DNA of 64,000 nucleotides, taken from the NCBI RefSeq assembly GCF_027409185.1, contig NC_084472.1, positions 91,032,427 through 91,096,426 of the forward strand, written 5' to 3'. This stretch comes from Cynocephalus volans (lineage: Eukaryota; Chordata; Mammalia; Dermoptera; Cynocephalidae). The translations under genes were made by a program, and so were the position numbers. This document shows, piece after piece, positions 1 to 29,390 of this stretch; position 1 is the stretch's first letter; each line of letters opens with the position of its first letter. The notes under the pieces are model-generated. The model was not told the DNA's origin. It saw only the letters and a program-made list of their open reading frames with translations, and did no database searches.

Positions 1-178
1 GATAGGAGCATGTTCATTTAAAACTTCACCAATCTTAGATAATTTACAAGTTCTTGTACCTAAAAATGTGTTTATTACTTGTTCTAACAAAAATTTTTAA
101 GGTTTTTTTTTAACCCTACTCTCCTCTGAATCTTCCTATGGAAGCTTCAAGGTTTTGGAGAACCTGTTGTGGGAGGAA

Positions 179-185
<7 letters not shown>

Positions 186-211
<26 letters not shown>
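186..211 (+). repeat. poly-A run of 26
   Basis: An uninterrupted run of adenines. It may be the tail of a degraded retroelement, but the sequence on its 5' side is not recognisable as one. It creates a poly-Phe stretch in a spurious reverse-strand frame. Confidence 0.9.
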
Positions 212-675
212 CACAGGCACAGACATGTCTATGCATCCAAATACAGTAGATCTATCTGGGCATATGTGGATAAAGAGGAAGGAGGAAGGAAAATAGAAGA
301 GCAAGAATGGAACTAGGAAGAGGTGCCTGGGGCAATACTGTATTCCATCTAAAACAATTTATGACCAGGTTTTAGCCACTATAACAGAGTAATCTGGGGT
401 CTGAAAACATTTTCCTCCCAGGATACTTGTGTCTTTTTATTAGTTTTGGGGTGTGTGTGTGTGTTTGTTAGAAAGCATCATCTTGACAAGTAGCTTTATT
501 ATTCGGTTTAGAATGTTGAACCAAAAAGAAACATAGTTAGGGTGCTCTCTGGAAAACATGGGGAGTGCATCACCACTGGAAATTTAAGAAAATGCTGGCA
601 GAGCTGAGGGAATATCATTCAGAAGCAACACTCAGTGAAGGCTAAACTTTCTGAAGGGATTCTTCAGAGTTCATT

Positions 676-790
676 AAAAAAGCATTTTAAGGGGAGGGAG
701 AAGGGAGGGAGGTTTTGGTGATGGGGAGCAATAATCAGCCACAATGTATATCGACAAAATAAAATTTTTTTAAAAAAAGCATTTTAAGGG
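676..790 (+). mobile_element. Very short 5'-truncated L1 insertion with target-site duplication
   Basis: About 80 bp of L1 3'-end sequence (purine-rich G tract, then an AATAAA-type A/T-rich end) lies at 694-772. It is bracketed by a direct repeat AAAAAAGCATTTTAAGGG at 676-693 and 773-790. The G-rich tract resembles the 3' ends of the longer L1-related elements at 25.9 kb and 39.4 kb. Target-primed reverse transcription with extreme 5' truncation explains it. Confidence 0.8.
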
Positions 791-2039
791 TGCAATGGAA
801 TATTTGGGGGGGAAAGTTTTATCTTAGAAACTATACATTCAAAATTGTTATTAAAATTCAAAAGTATACACAACTGAAATAATTCTAAAAATAAACTTGG
901 AGGCATTTTTACTGTTTATGAAAGAATAGTTCATTCCAAACTGACACTTCCACTGAAACCAACTATAAACAACTTAAATAGACAAGAAACGGTATTTGGA
1001 GACACACGAAAAATGGGTGGCCACAAGCTTAAGAAGCAAATTGGGAGACAGAAAAAAACACTGAAGTGAGCCCCATATTTGCCTCTGTAGTTTCTAATAT
1101 ATTCTGGCCCATGGTTTTAGCTTTCAAAAGCACTAATTCCAAGCAGGGGAGGGTATCAAACCAAGACCTTAACCAAAGAACGATCTTCCAAGCGGGAAGG
1201 GCATCCTTTAGAATAAAATGAATCTTCAGGAGGGTAAGAAAGTAAGTCGGCACCTTCCTACTCTCTCTGATTAGGTCCATAAAGCTGACAATCTGCAGGG
1301 GCTACAAATGTTGCGGATAGCTCGCCTTCACGTTGGCAATGCAATTGTTTGCTACAAAAAGCACCGTTACATTTCATGGTAAACATTCTAATGTGCAACA
1401 CCGTACTTTGTTGTCATGAAGCTGAGACAACAGGGTATTGCCGAGCATTTTTGCATTCCCAGCCACCGGGCTACCGGGCTGTCTAGTTTAGCCAAAATTT
1501 CAGTTTTCCATCACAGTATGAGAAGGGTCCTATCTGGTAACAAGAAAAGCACGTGGAAGATGACTAAGGGAGCAAAAGGACAATGGTTTTACCTTATTGT
1601 CCTTTTCCCCCAAAATCTTCAGTACCCCTCTTCCTCACCTGCAAATTGCCTTCAAAATGAAGATGAAACTTCTAAGCTTAGGAGTCCAGGTCTCTTTAAG
1701 CTTGCTCCACCCAACCTATCCACACTAACTTGCATTAGTCCCTGGGAATGACCCTGTGCTCCAGGGGCCCCTCATGACCTGTTGAACTCTTCAGACCCTT
1801 CCCTGCTCTGGAGCATTTCTTTTGCCCATGCCCTTACTTGCTGCTTCCCGGACCACTCTCCCTTCTCTGCTTCTTGAGGTGAGAAATTGTATGTTACATT
1901 TCTTTTGTCCCCAGAAATTAGCAGAGTCAGATATAGACAAATTCTGTACCTTCATAGATGTAATTGACCTTAAAGTTTAGCCTCATCTCTTTAGAAAGGA
2001 AGAAACTAAAGCCCATGAGACATATACTTAAAGATATTA

Positions 2040-2340
2040 AATCCATTTATTTATTAATTTTTTTAAAAAAGTCTTAAAGTGTGATTAAACAATACAGAGG
2101 TGAGTAAAAGTTTTAAAAAGTGTAAGTTCCCCTTCTCCATTCCCATTCCACAGAGTTGATCAGTATTTTTCTTTCCAGAGGTTAGTCTAGCTATAAAGAA
2201 AACAAACAAACAAACAAACAAAAAATCTTTCTCCCAGAGATGGTATTACATTATATACTCTGCTCTGCAACTTGTTATTTTTTTTACTCAATATTTCATG
2301 AACTTCTTTCCACGTCAGCACGTATAAATGACAAAAGAAT
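2040..2340 (-). mobile_element. Old L1-type 3' UTR fragment, antisense
   Basis: The A/T-rich text, including the 'acttctttccacgtcagcac' segment, resembles antisense 3' UTRs of ancient mammalian L1 elements. It contains an internal AAAC microsatellite at 2201-2222. The assignment is from pattern memory and the boundaries are approximate. Confidence 0.4.
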
Positions 2341-3802
2341 TCAACTGGAGAAAAGCCTCAAGCTAGTTTTTCTGTACATCATAGAGACCCTGCTGGTGAC
2401 CTTGGGCAACCGACACAGTAGCCTCAAGTAAACTAATCCAATTAAGCGAAGTAGGAATCCAGGGCATTTTTAATATTTCATCTTCCTTGGCCCTTAGTGC
2501 TTAGAGACCTGCTTCTAGGAGGGGGACACCCCTAGCCCAGCCCCTTTGTAAGAAGTATCAAACGTAGGAAAGAGAATCAGTCAGGATGGGGGCACCTCTA
2601 CCTGGAGAAGAGAGGGAAACTGGCAGTCAGGGAATCTATTCTCCAGGCTGAATTAGGGCTTCCTTCCCACTGTCCTTTGCTTTTCCTTCCACAGCTGCAG
2701 TGGAGTCTTTGCTCTCTTTTGAAACTATTCCACAACTACTGTCTCCTTACCAAACCCTCCTCTCCCAGTATCCTTTACCCTCCCCTTTCTGAGACCCTCT
2801 CCTCTCCTACCCTACCCTACCTAACCTCTGGTTCTCTTAGGCTCTGGCTTTGCTTGGTCTGGAGAACAGTTTGGAAGATATCTGGATCGCCACAACCTCA
2901 TTTAGCTCTCCAGTGTCTCAGTCAGCTGACAGCAACTGATGGGTGGTTCCGCTAACGTCGTGTCCCTAAGGCACTGTAAATCAAAGCAGCTTGCTACTCT
3001 GAGCAGCCCTGCTGCAGAAGCCGTGCGCCACCCATGTCCCTGCGGCCGCAGTCCCAGCCGGGCACGGTTGCGCAAGGAAGTGCAAGGTTAGAGCTCCAAA
3101 GGCAGAATTGCAAACCAGGGGCCTCCTTATTTCAGTTGTAAAACGGACTGCTCACGCCAGCTGAAGTCCCGCCACGCCCAGCAGCGGGGTCCCCTAAACG
3201 ACAGCTCAGCCCACCCTGCCTGGCCCCAGGGCACCCTGGCTGGCCCTGTGAGCAGACGTAATTTCCCCTCCACCTCGCAACTGCCCTAAATGTAACGTCC
3301 CTTCTCCCCATTCCGTCCTAAGTGGCTGCAAGTACATTCACAGCCCAGAAGCTCCTTTCCGGTGTTTCGCTTTCAGCCTGCACCAGACCCAGAGGCCCGG
3401 GTGCATGGCGCAGGCTCCTGCCGTGCGCAGTCAGCACGACCGCGCCGCTTTCTCCTCCTTCCCCCGGAGGGCTGGAGACCTCGTCCCTAGGGCGGGGCGG
3501 CCCCTGCAGCGGGAAGCGCCTGCGGTCTCGGGCCGGCGCTTCGCGGAGGCGGGGCCCGCGCCCACCCGGGGCGGGAGGACAAAGACGGCAGCGGGCCTGG
3601 AGCCAGCTCTTCCCGCTCCGGGACGCACCGGCACCGCCGCCGCCCCCGGATCCGGGGTCCGGGAACTCCTCCCGGGACCCGCGCACGTGAACCCGGAGCT
3701 GGACCTCGCCGGCCGCCCCGAGGGCCCTGTCCCCGCGGCGCTCGCAGGCCCCGCAGCGGTCACTCTGGCCGCCAGCCCCGAGCGCAGGAGGCCGCCAGAG
3801 AG

Positions 3803-19555
<15,753 letters not shown>

Positions 19556-22500
19556 GTATATTATTGGAATGTGTCCTTATCACAACAAAGGTCCTTCTTC
19601 CAGAGAAATGAGGCATTTGCAATTTATGGATCATGAGCTCAATATTCTTAATCCCTAGACCTAACTTTTTCTTGTCCCCTCTGATCTGAGAGTCAGATCT
19701 ACCAAAGAGAGAGTTTTTGTATTTTTGTCACCACCACAGACATTACATGTGGTCTTGGTCCGAAAAGTAGAGTGAGTCAGTACCCAAATAAACATACAAA
19801 AAGTTTCCCAACAGAGAGATCCACAAGCCAATTCAATTCCAATAGGAACAGAAGATATAATTTAATTGAAGTTCCACAATTTTTTAAAGGTATTCTTATT
19901 GACTCGGGAACATATATATATATATAACATATAATTTGAACAAGATGATTAATTGAGGACTTTAACTTAAGGGGCTTAAGTTTTTTGAATTATATCAGTG
20001 ACATCAGTTATGAGAAGGATAATTATTACAGTACTTTCCGGATTGTATCACCTAGAGCAGATCGTTTACAAGTTGACCCATGGGTTCTGTTTGTTTCCCT
20101 TCTGACTGTACCTTTAGTTCATCTTTTGTAGAATCACGATTTCCATTATAAATCATATATTATTGGAAGAGATTCCTCTTGGTAATTTCCAGACCCTCAC
20201 GGTGCCTCATATGGCTGATTAATGGCTTCTGGAGCTGAAAGGACCTTAGAACTTATCTATCTGCACTCCCTTATGTTAGAAGTAAGGGATCGGAGTCAAC
20301 AAGAAGGCAAGTTTCTGCCCAAAGTCATGCTGCTAGTTGGTGATAGGGCTGGAAATACATAGAAGTCTGTGCACTCCCATTGTGATATACTTGCGACTAC
20401 AATATGCTACTGCTTTACGGAACTTAGGTCTATCACTAGATGTGTCATTAGAACACAGGTCTTCTGCCTCTGATTTAGTCATATTTTTTTCTGAAATTCT
20501 CCCATCTTTAAAGGAAAAAAAAAAAGCTATTCATTTATATTTAGAAAACCAGTAATATCTCACTGAGTTTAGGGTTAGACCTCTAGTTAATTAAGTTCAA
20601 CATACCTATCAAGATGGTAACTGACATGCATTCTCTGAGTTTTAATTCAGTAGACAATACCTCTACTCTCTCACTCAGTGATTTTTAAAACTGTTTTTAA
20701 TAAATAATTTTAACAAGATTACTTTTCCCCCCAATTTTCCCAAGGCAATAGCAGATAGAAGTAACACATCAAGAGGGTAAAATATGTATTTTTCGATCAG
20801 AGGAGGAGGTTAACGAAACCAAAGCCATTTGGCAAGCTCTATAGCCTGGAGCATTTAGAACACGATCAGCAGCAGCTATGTATGCTTAGCTTCCCCAGAG
20901 AGCCCCAGTGCATACAACATGTCCCTAAGTTGATGAGAAAAAGTCAAGAAAGTAGATGATACAATTGCAAAAGATTCCCATCGAATGCTTAACCTTGTTA
21001 TCTAGAAAATGGGCATATGTAGAAAATCTTGTTCCCAGTTGAATTTGGATAATTGAAAATCATTATTATCTCTCAGTTTTATGTACTTAATTTAATGCTT
21101 GCCTTTTAAAAATTTTTAGTGATCCTACATTAGACATGCAATTAAATTTGAAGTAAAATCTCTCTTAATGAGCTATTTTTTATTTTTGGCCTAAGATCTT
21201 CCTTTAGCCCCAGAATAATTTTTTTGACAGTTTTTTTTTATTGAAACATAATTGATTGTATATGTTTGTGGGGTACAGATTTGAATATCAATACCTGCAT
21301 ACAATATGTAATGATCAAATTAGGGTAATTAGTATGCTCACATTTACAAAACGTAATCAGTCTTTATGTCCCTTAACCAATTTCTTGCTAACCCCCTCCC
21401 CCTCCCCTAGACTAATTTATTACTCATATTTTGATTGGTATTTCCTTTAAATCATATCAGAGTAGGAACTGAGAAATCATGTCATGTTCGGTAGTATCAA
21501 AATGTGGATGCTGATTTTTTTTTTAAATAAGAGGATCAAATATCTGTTTGTGTTCCTATTACGTATCTTACTTCTGCATGAAAGAGATATCTCAAGAAAA
21601 GTAAATTACATTTTAGACATGGGTGTTACATTTTATTCTAAGAATTGATGTCAATTTGAAATACAGATAACTTTAAAAGCTAAGTCGGTGGGTGGCTGGC
21701 TTATAATGGGTAATAAAAGAAATAGCACTGTTGAGTTGATGTCATAAGTAACATTTGGACTTTCTAGCAAAATATTCCTGTGCCATTGTCATAGACTGAA
21801 TTTCCATGACTCTGAAGAGGCAACTAGAGGAGAAGTAGAATAAGCAGAAACCACAAGCATCATCGGGTCCCCAGGATTTAGAGTCTAAAGGTCTCTCCAG
21901 GTGATGGACTGTTGATTTGAGTCTCTATGTGCTCTACTCATTGTCACAGACAACTGAGGGATGTTAATTTCTGGACCAATTGACCTGTCTCACAATTAAG
22001 AGATGCTGGTCACAGAAAGGTCTGTTCTCATCCTTTTGCTTCCCCAACTTATACACACTGCAAATATGTGGTTCTAACTGGAGCTGCCATGTTCTTAGGC
22101 AATCTCGCTTTCTCAACTTAAGTTGATTAACCCAAGTAGGGTCAAATCAGAATTCTTCCCTTGGTTTTCCCAGCTGGAATTGAAGAAGAGATACAATCAG
22201 TCTCCTTTGGTAGAAACTTTAGGTTTTGAGGCTCGGGATCCATCAGCAGTTGAACCTCAGGAGCAGCTGCTAGGAGATGGAATGAAGGTGACGAGTGGAC
22301 AAGAAGCAGAGAGAAGACATGGAGAGGATCCTGGGGGTCTGAGGTCCATATTCCAGATGATACTGAGGTTCAGCTGCATGTCTGTCCTGCCCACTGCTCA
22401 GTTGCTCAACCCTCATTTGGAACCCAAGAGCCGGTCCATTGCTATTTTGCTTAAGTCAGTTGTCTTTCGCTTATAGCCAAAAGCAACTAAGCATTGTCAG

Positions 22501-23180
22501 ATCAGCTGCAGAATGAGGAAAGGGCCCCCCATGGTCTGGACATGATCTTAGGTTTTCACACTATTTTCTTCAGGCTGTTGAATAACTTTCCTCTAGGCTG
22601 GATTATCAGCACATTTGTCTGCTAGCCATTTAAATGCAATAGCGTTTGAGAAAATGCAATTTCTTTTCTAGATAGTAGGAAAATTAGAGAGGTACAGTGC
22701 TTCATTTTAGAATACAGCTAGGTTTAGCCTAACACAGCAATCTAGTTTCTTGGCTCCACCTTGATGAATCCCCAAACTAGTTATTTATTTTTCTCCTTCC
22801 TTAATTAAACTGGGTTCATCCTAATTTTCTTTCTGACTAGCTGTATTCCAGATTTCAGGGACAAATCTCATCTATAATTACCGAAAATGAGCTGGTTGCG
22901 TTCTGTCCTCAGTTTCTCGTCCAAATGTTCACCTTATAGTTATTTTTTTGGAGCTTTTGGTCCAAATTCATTTTCTAAATTAACTCCAGCACTTAGCTAT
23001 TTCTATTCCTGTTCTTTTGATTCTAGAAGATTTTTGGCACTTTCTTTCTCCTTCCCATCATTTTCTCTCCTCTTTACCCATCACTTTCTTTTTGTTGAGA
23101 TTTACATTTATTGATTTCTGTTTTTCCTGATATTAGTCAACTACATTTCTTAGAAAGGCTGTACTAAAATAAAATTCATG
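19556..23180 (+). other. CYP4V2: Candidate CYP4V2 3' UTR with several poly-A signals
   Basis: No other gene is recognised here. AATAAA signals occur at 19787-19792 (about 230 bp after the stop) and at 23168-23173. A short and a long 3' UTR are therefore possible; the true ends cannot be decided without transcript data. An antisense L1 3' end lies inside at 21220-21440, and a MIR-like piece around 20215-20360. Confidence 0.45.
21220..21440 (-). mobile_element. L1 3'-end fragment, antisense
   Basis: It begins with a T-run, then 'attgaaacataattgattgt', 'atatgtttgtggggtacaga' and ends near 'cccctccccctcccctagac'. This is the mirror image of an L1 3' end with poly-A tail; the same end type opens the antisense L1s at 29850 and 48450. 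Confidence 0.7.
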
Positions 23181-23944
23181 TTCCTGTATAAAAATGTTGT
23201 GATGACCTTTTTTCTTTTCTTCAATAAGGGTCATACAGACAGTACAGATCTTCTCAGAAAGAAATATTATCACAATATTTAGACGTGCTTGTCTTATTTA
23301 CAGAATGTTTTAAGTTTACTTTCAAATGACATATATTGTTAAAATATATGTTTTAGTTGAATGGTAAAGACTGTGTAGGTATAGGGATATCTATTGGGCA
23401 ATCCTGGAGGTTAACTTTTTTTTCTATAGTATAGTAGGCTTTGCCTCCTTTCTTGCTCAAGTCAATCCCAAGTTTTAAGTTTTAGCTTATGGAAATACAG
23501 TAAATTAAGACTTTTAAACCACTCAGGTGCAGTTAACTTTTTCATATGATCACATCTTCCTAGGAGTGATTGTGCCTCAGTCTTTCCAGCTTTCTGTGCC
23601 TTTATTATTGTTACGACCACCCATAATGCTTGATGTTGTAACCAATATTGGTTTGTTACTACCAAAAACAATTCGGGTTTTGAAAGCCAAGGGCTGCAGT
23701 GTCTCATATTGATGCAATTGGATAGAACCTCAAGAGGATATCTGCTCCCACCAAAGGACATTCAGCAGAAGGAGGGCCAGTCTGGCTATTACTCCAACAA
23801 TCATTTCCAGTGTTTTCTAAGACCAGCAGCTAAACTTCAAGTGTGATTATGACTCTCATGTGTGTTAGTTGGTCCACATTTGTGGGTAAAAGGGCTATCC
23901 TGTCCTCAACCTACTGTTTTGTTTTGTTTTTTTAAGAAACAAAA

Positions 23945-26085
23945 TTCCTGAGTTCTGGTCAAGATGGCAGAATAGACAGTCCCCAGTTTCACTCTCTCCC
24001 ACAAATCAAAATGTAACATCAGCCAAGCTGGGGCTGCTGGAGCTCAGGGGAAGAGGAGGAGAGACCTACAGAGTGCACAAAGGGGTAGAAGCTATGATGA
24101 GAGAAAGAAGAAACTGCTCGGAGCATTTTGGGCTGCGGCTGCTTTAAGGCTTAAGCTGCTGAGCGCATGGAGCAGGAGCCGGCAGAAGCTGCAGCTGTTA
24201 CTTGGAGGCAGCAGGGGAGAAAAGAGCCTTGGTGGCCCCCAGGACAGCAAGACCACTAATAGGGTTCCTGTGGAACCACGCAGGAGCGAGGAACCAGAAC
24301 ACAGCTGTAAAAGGGAGCCACTCAGAGGCCGATGAGTCATCACAAGGAACAGGCACAGGGCCCATCCCATGGGAAGTGTTTGGAGTACAGGCAGTGGGGC
24401 AGTGTGGGAGACAAGCCAACCGGGAGAACACTGGGACACAGCAAGAACAGCCGACCCACCCCGCAATCAGCGCAGGACCACTCGGAGGAGACTGGTCAGT
24501 AATGCAGAATTGCATGGGGTACAGTTTGATGGAAAAACTCAGGCCCAGATCAGAGTTTCTACACTACCCAGTGCACTGAGTCTCTGGAGAGCCAGAAGTA
24601 CCTATAAGGTCAACCATTAAACCCTGAGCTGCACAAAAAGCCTTCCCTAGGGAAACAGCAGCAGAACGGCAATTTAGCTTAACCACACAGCTCAAGTACT
24701 GGTTCCTCCATTTTAGAAGTGAGCAAAGGACAAAAATTTGTTCCAGCCCAGGCACACCAGCAAAGCCTTGGGGCCTGCCAAGGGACATGAGGCATGGGAC
24801 CAGGGACCAGACCCCACTCCCACATCCAGGCATACTGCCAGTGCCTTGGGGCACACCCAGGGGCCCAGGGCATGCAGCCAGGAACCAGACGCCCCCTCAC
24901 ACAGCCAGGCACACCACACCAGCACCTCGGGGCCTGCCTGGGGACCCAAGACATGGAGAAATGGACTGGACACCCCTTCCACAACCAGGCACACTGTACC
25001 AGTGCCTCGGGGCCCACCTGGTGACCTGAGTCATGGAGAAGGGGACTGGACCCGCCTCCCACAACCAGGCACATTATGCCAGCACATCAGGGCCTGCCCA
25101 GGGACCAAAGGCATAAAGAAGTGGACTGGAACCCCCTCCCATAACCAGGCACACCTTACCAGTGCCTTGGGGCCTGCTTGGGGACCTGGGGCATGGAGAA
25201 GTGGACCGGACCCCTCTCCCACGACCAGGCACACCATCAGCACCTTGGAGCCCTGTCCGAGGGCCCAGGGTATGGAGCCAGGGACCAGACCCCTTCCCAC
25301 AACCAGGCATATTGCACCAGCACCTCAGGGCCTGCCCAGGTGCCTGAGGTATGGATCTGGGGACCAGAACCGTTCTCACAACCAGGCACACTGTACCAGC
25401 ACCTCGAGGCCTGCCCAGGGTCCCAAGGCATGGAGAAGGGGGCCGGACCCCCCTCCCTCATCCAGGCACACTGCACCAGCACTTTTGGGTCCACTCGGGG
25501 ACCTGAGGCATGGATCCTGGGATCAGACACTCCCCACAACCAGGCACACCACCAGCACCAAGGAGCATGGCAAAAACATCACCTCCATGTGGGTGGCCCA
25601 CCACAGCCACCACAATAACCATGGCTGCTGCAAAAGCAGCTTGATGTCACAACCAACACACAGATGGTCTGCCAGCCACTGCAATGCATTGACACAAGGA
25701 GAGTCACCAGCAGAGATAAAGAAAAGAAGAGGATGTCTCTCTCTACAAAGCCCATTTCAGAGTGACAGAAGAAGGCTCTGCTCTCTGATAATATTGGGGG
25801 ACCCATCACACCTCTCAGCATTGGACAGATCATCTAGGCAACAAATCAACAGAGTAACTATTATTTTTCAGAAGGACAGAAGAAATCTAGGGTAATTAGA
25901 GGAGGGAGGGGGAGGGAGAGGGGGATGGGGAGATGTTAGACAAGGAGCATAAAGAATAATTATGATTTGTAACAGAATATGTGCTAGTAATATTGATTTA
26001 ATCAGCATATCTCAATGTCGAACCCCCAAAATATGTATAATCAATTTTAATTCAGTAAAAATTTAAAAAATAAAATAAAAACACC
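23945..26085 (+). mobile_element. L1-ended composite element with internal VNTR
   Basis: The 5' end reads 'gtcaagatggcagaatagac', the usual start of mammalian L1 5' UTRs. This is followed by about 780 bp of GC-rich leader, a tandem array of ~79-bp units (24749-25571), about 330 bp of unique sequence, then an L1-type 3' end with a G-rich tract (25885-25935), 'atatgtataatcaatttt' and an A-rich tail. No ORF1, endonuclease or reverse-transcriptase sequence lies between. It is either an L1 that lost its coding region or a non-autonomous element built from L1 ends. A clear target-site duplication was not found. Confidence 0.7.
24749..25571 (+). repeat. Tandem array, ~10 copies of a 77-80-bp GC-rich unit
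   Basis: Each unit opens CAGGCACAC(C/T), continues with a CCAGCACCTCGGGGCCTGCC-like core and ends with CCCC(T/C)CCCACAAC. Ten complete units plus a partial one are visible. Because the unit is not a multiple of three but stop-poor, frames on both strands stay open for long distances. One on the + strand runs 385 codons (24738-25895). I regard these as non-coding. Confidence 0.9.
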
Positions 26086-26260
26086 TAATTTCTTATTCAC
26101 TTACTTGCTTACTTGCTATTTCACTCTTTCATTTAATGAATGTCTGCCAAGTACTATTCATTGCTCTGGGGAAAGACGACAGCAGACAAACTGGAGTCCC
26201 AGTCCTACAGCAAGGTGTTAAAGATAGTGGGCCACAGAAAAGCTGCAGGAGGGTACTTGA

Positions 26261-27140
<880 letters not shown>

Positions 27141-27364
27141 GGTGGGGGGGGGGGAGAGTTTCATGGAAAGATTGGAAAGATTTGTATTACTTTTTAATTC
27201 TATTTTTCCATGAACTTCTTGAAGTACCCTTGTGTAGTAATGAACAAATTGGTGATTTAATGTCAGGTACTAATAAGTGCTACATGAATAAACAAATAAA
27301 TAAAGCATAGTAAAGAGACAGGAGTGAGGGAAGATGCCTCTTTAAATGAGATTCTTATGGATGG

Positions 27365-27775
27365 TGCTATGGGTTGAATGTGTCTCCCAAAAGTTCATGT
27401 GTTGGAAACTTGACCCCCATTGTAATAGTGTTAAGGTGGGAAATTCGAGTATGGTATTTGAAAAGTGGGGCCTTTAAGAGGTGATTGGATCATGAGGTCT
27501 ATGCCCTCATGAAAGAATTAATCTATTCATGGAGTAATGAGTTATTATGGGTGTGGACTGGTGACTTTATATGGAGAGAACATGAGAGAGCTCTTGCTGT
27601 CATCACCATGTGATTGTCTGCATTGCCACGGGACCCTGTAGAGAGTTCCCATGCAGAAGAAGTGCCTCACTGGATGTACTCCCTGGACCTTAAACTTCCC
27701 AGCCTCCAAACTGTAAGAAATAAATTTCATTTCTTTATAAATTACCCAGTTTCAGGTATTATGTAATATGAGACA
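27365..27775 (+). mobile_element. MaLR-type solo LTR (MST/MLT1-like)
   Basis: It starts 'tgctatgggttgaatgtgtc', includes 'gtgattggatcatgaggtct' and 'acttcccagcctccaaactg', then 'taagaaataaatttcatttc', the LTR poly-A region, in the standard order of MST-group ERVL-MaLR LTRs. No internal retroviral coding sequence is present. Confidence 0.7.
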
Positions 27776-27899
27776 GGAAAGGACCAGGACAGATGGCATC
27801 TCTGAAGAGAAGACATTTGAGCAGAGGTCTGACTGAAGTGAGCCATGTGGGCGTTAAGACAAGAGCATTCCAGGGAGAGGAGCAAGTGAAGAGAACTTT

Positions 27900-29170
27900 C
27901 AGCTGGAGAATGTTTGAGGGCAGATTCAGAAGAAGAATCCTCTTCCTGAGCTCACTCAGTTTGTTGGAAGTATTCAGTTCTTCATGGTTGTAGGACTGAA
28001 GTCCCCATTTTCGTTCTGGTTCTCCTTGCCCCATGATGTCTCCATCTCAAAGCCAGCCCTGGAGAGCTTCCCTGCTGTCAAGTCCCTTTCACACTTTGAA
28101 TGTCTGACTTCTCCCCATGCTAACAGCAGAAGGAAACTCTGCTTTTAAAGGGTTCGTCTGAAGAGAAGAGGCTTACCTAGATCATCTCCATTTTGATTGG
28201 CTCAAAGTTAACTGTTTAGTAGTCTTAACTACATCTGCAAAATTGCATTCGTCATGAAACATAATCATGGGCAGACACAATAGCTCATTGCATTGATAAT
28301 CCCCAGGGTTAGAGTGGGAAATCTGGAAGAACAGTTTAGAATTCTGCCAACTACTGCCTCTTTTCAATATAATTCTGGTTTCGTTCTACTGAATCCACAC
28401 ACAAAAATTAGTTTTATTGTATTACTAGAACATAACATGTTTCATTGTAAGAAAAATTCAAGGTAAACATGGGAGTATATTTAAATAGGTTAAAATCTGT
28501 AATCTCACATTTTAGGGAAACGACCTCTGAGGGTTTCTGCTGTGATCTGTAGGCAGGTTACTTTTGTACCAATCATCATTTTTCCTGTTAAGTCTGGTGG
28601 CAGATGAGATCAAAAAATTTAAATTCTTTTACACAGCACAGAGCAGAAGGTTCTTTTTTGTTGATTGCTTGTGTACCTGAATCTAAAAGGCAGCACAGTG
28701 TGCATACTTAAAATGCACTACTTCATTACAGCCAGAAAATATTTTTTTGGCAGCATTATCCTACGTTTCTAATAAATAAAGTTCTGCATTCCAGTAATTT
28801 ACATAAAATATTTATTTAAGAATCAGCTTTCCCCAAATCTAATTTACCAGTTAGAATGATGTACTGTAATTCTGAAGAATAAAACACAGAGGAGATTTAA
28901 TGGGTGAGTGACTATGGTCTTTAAATATTTAAAAATGCACAAAAAGGGAAATAAATTATTTTATGTTGATCTAGTAGGTAAATCGAGGACTGAATGTTAG
29001 CATTTGCAAAGAGGTATATTTCAGGGTACAGGGAGACTTTTTCTTAAAAATAAAAATAAAATAGAGCTCTCTGAGCAGGAGCAGGCTGCCTGGAAAACCT
29101 GTGTGTCTCTCCTCAGTCATGGTATCCTGACAGGGAAGTATAAACTCTATGCCAGAAGTGTGCTACACAG
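27900..29170. other. Intergenic, nothing recognised
   Basis: Diffuse A/T-rich intergenic sequence between CYP4V2 and KLKB1. No exon, RNA gene or assignable repeat could be supported. Confidence 0.5.
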
Positions 29171-29174
29171 CAAG

Positions 29175-29390
29175 TTTCAGCCAGCTTTATCTGTAAAGGG
29201 CCAGATAGTACATCTTTTTGGCTTTGTAGGCTTCACTGTCTCTGTCACAACTTCTTAACTCTGTAGTTGTAGGGAGAAGCAGACATAGGCAAGACATGAA
29301 TGAATGGGCATGGCAGTGTTCCAATAAAACTTTATTTACAAAAACAAGTGCTAGGCCAGATTTCATCTGTGAACTGTGGTTCATAACCCT
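29175..29390 (+). mobile_element. Non-autonomous DNA transposon remnant (MER1 group, probable)
   Basis: It carries 'tttatctgtaaagggccaga', 'ttggctttgtaggcttcact', 'gttccaataaaactttattt' and 'ctaggccagatttcatctgt', a widespread short mammalian repeat with ends typical of hAT-type miniature elements. The exact family is not certain. Confidence 0.55.

Larger units (their letters stand above)
1..3290. other. 5' flank of CYP4V2, no gene seen
   Basis: No exon or RNA gene could be supported in this stretch. Open frames here are short, lack homology I recognise and are not flanked by convincing splice signals. It holds a poly-A run, a tiny L1 insertion, an AAAC microsatellite and old L1-like sequence, listed separately. 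In human the gene upstream of CYP4V2 is FAM149A on the same strand; I see no recognisable FAM149A exon here, although an untranslated 3' end could not be excluded. Confidence 0.6.

Noticed and set aside
2677-2955. Possible 92-codon gene upstream of CYP4V2
   Set aside because: No homology recognised, no Kozak context or splice signals, and the composition matches the surrounding flank.
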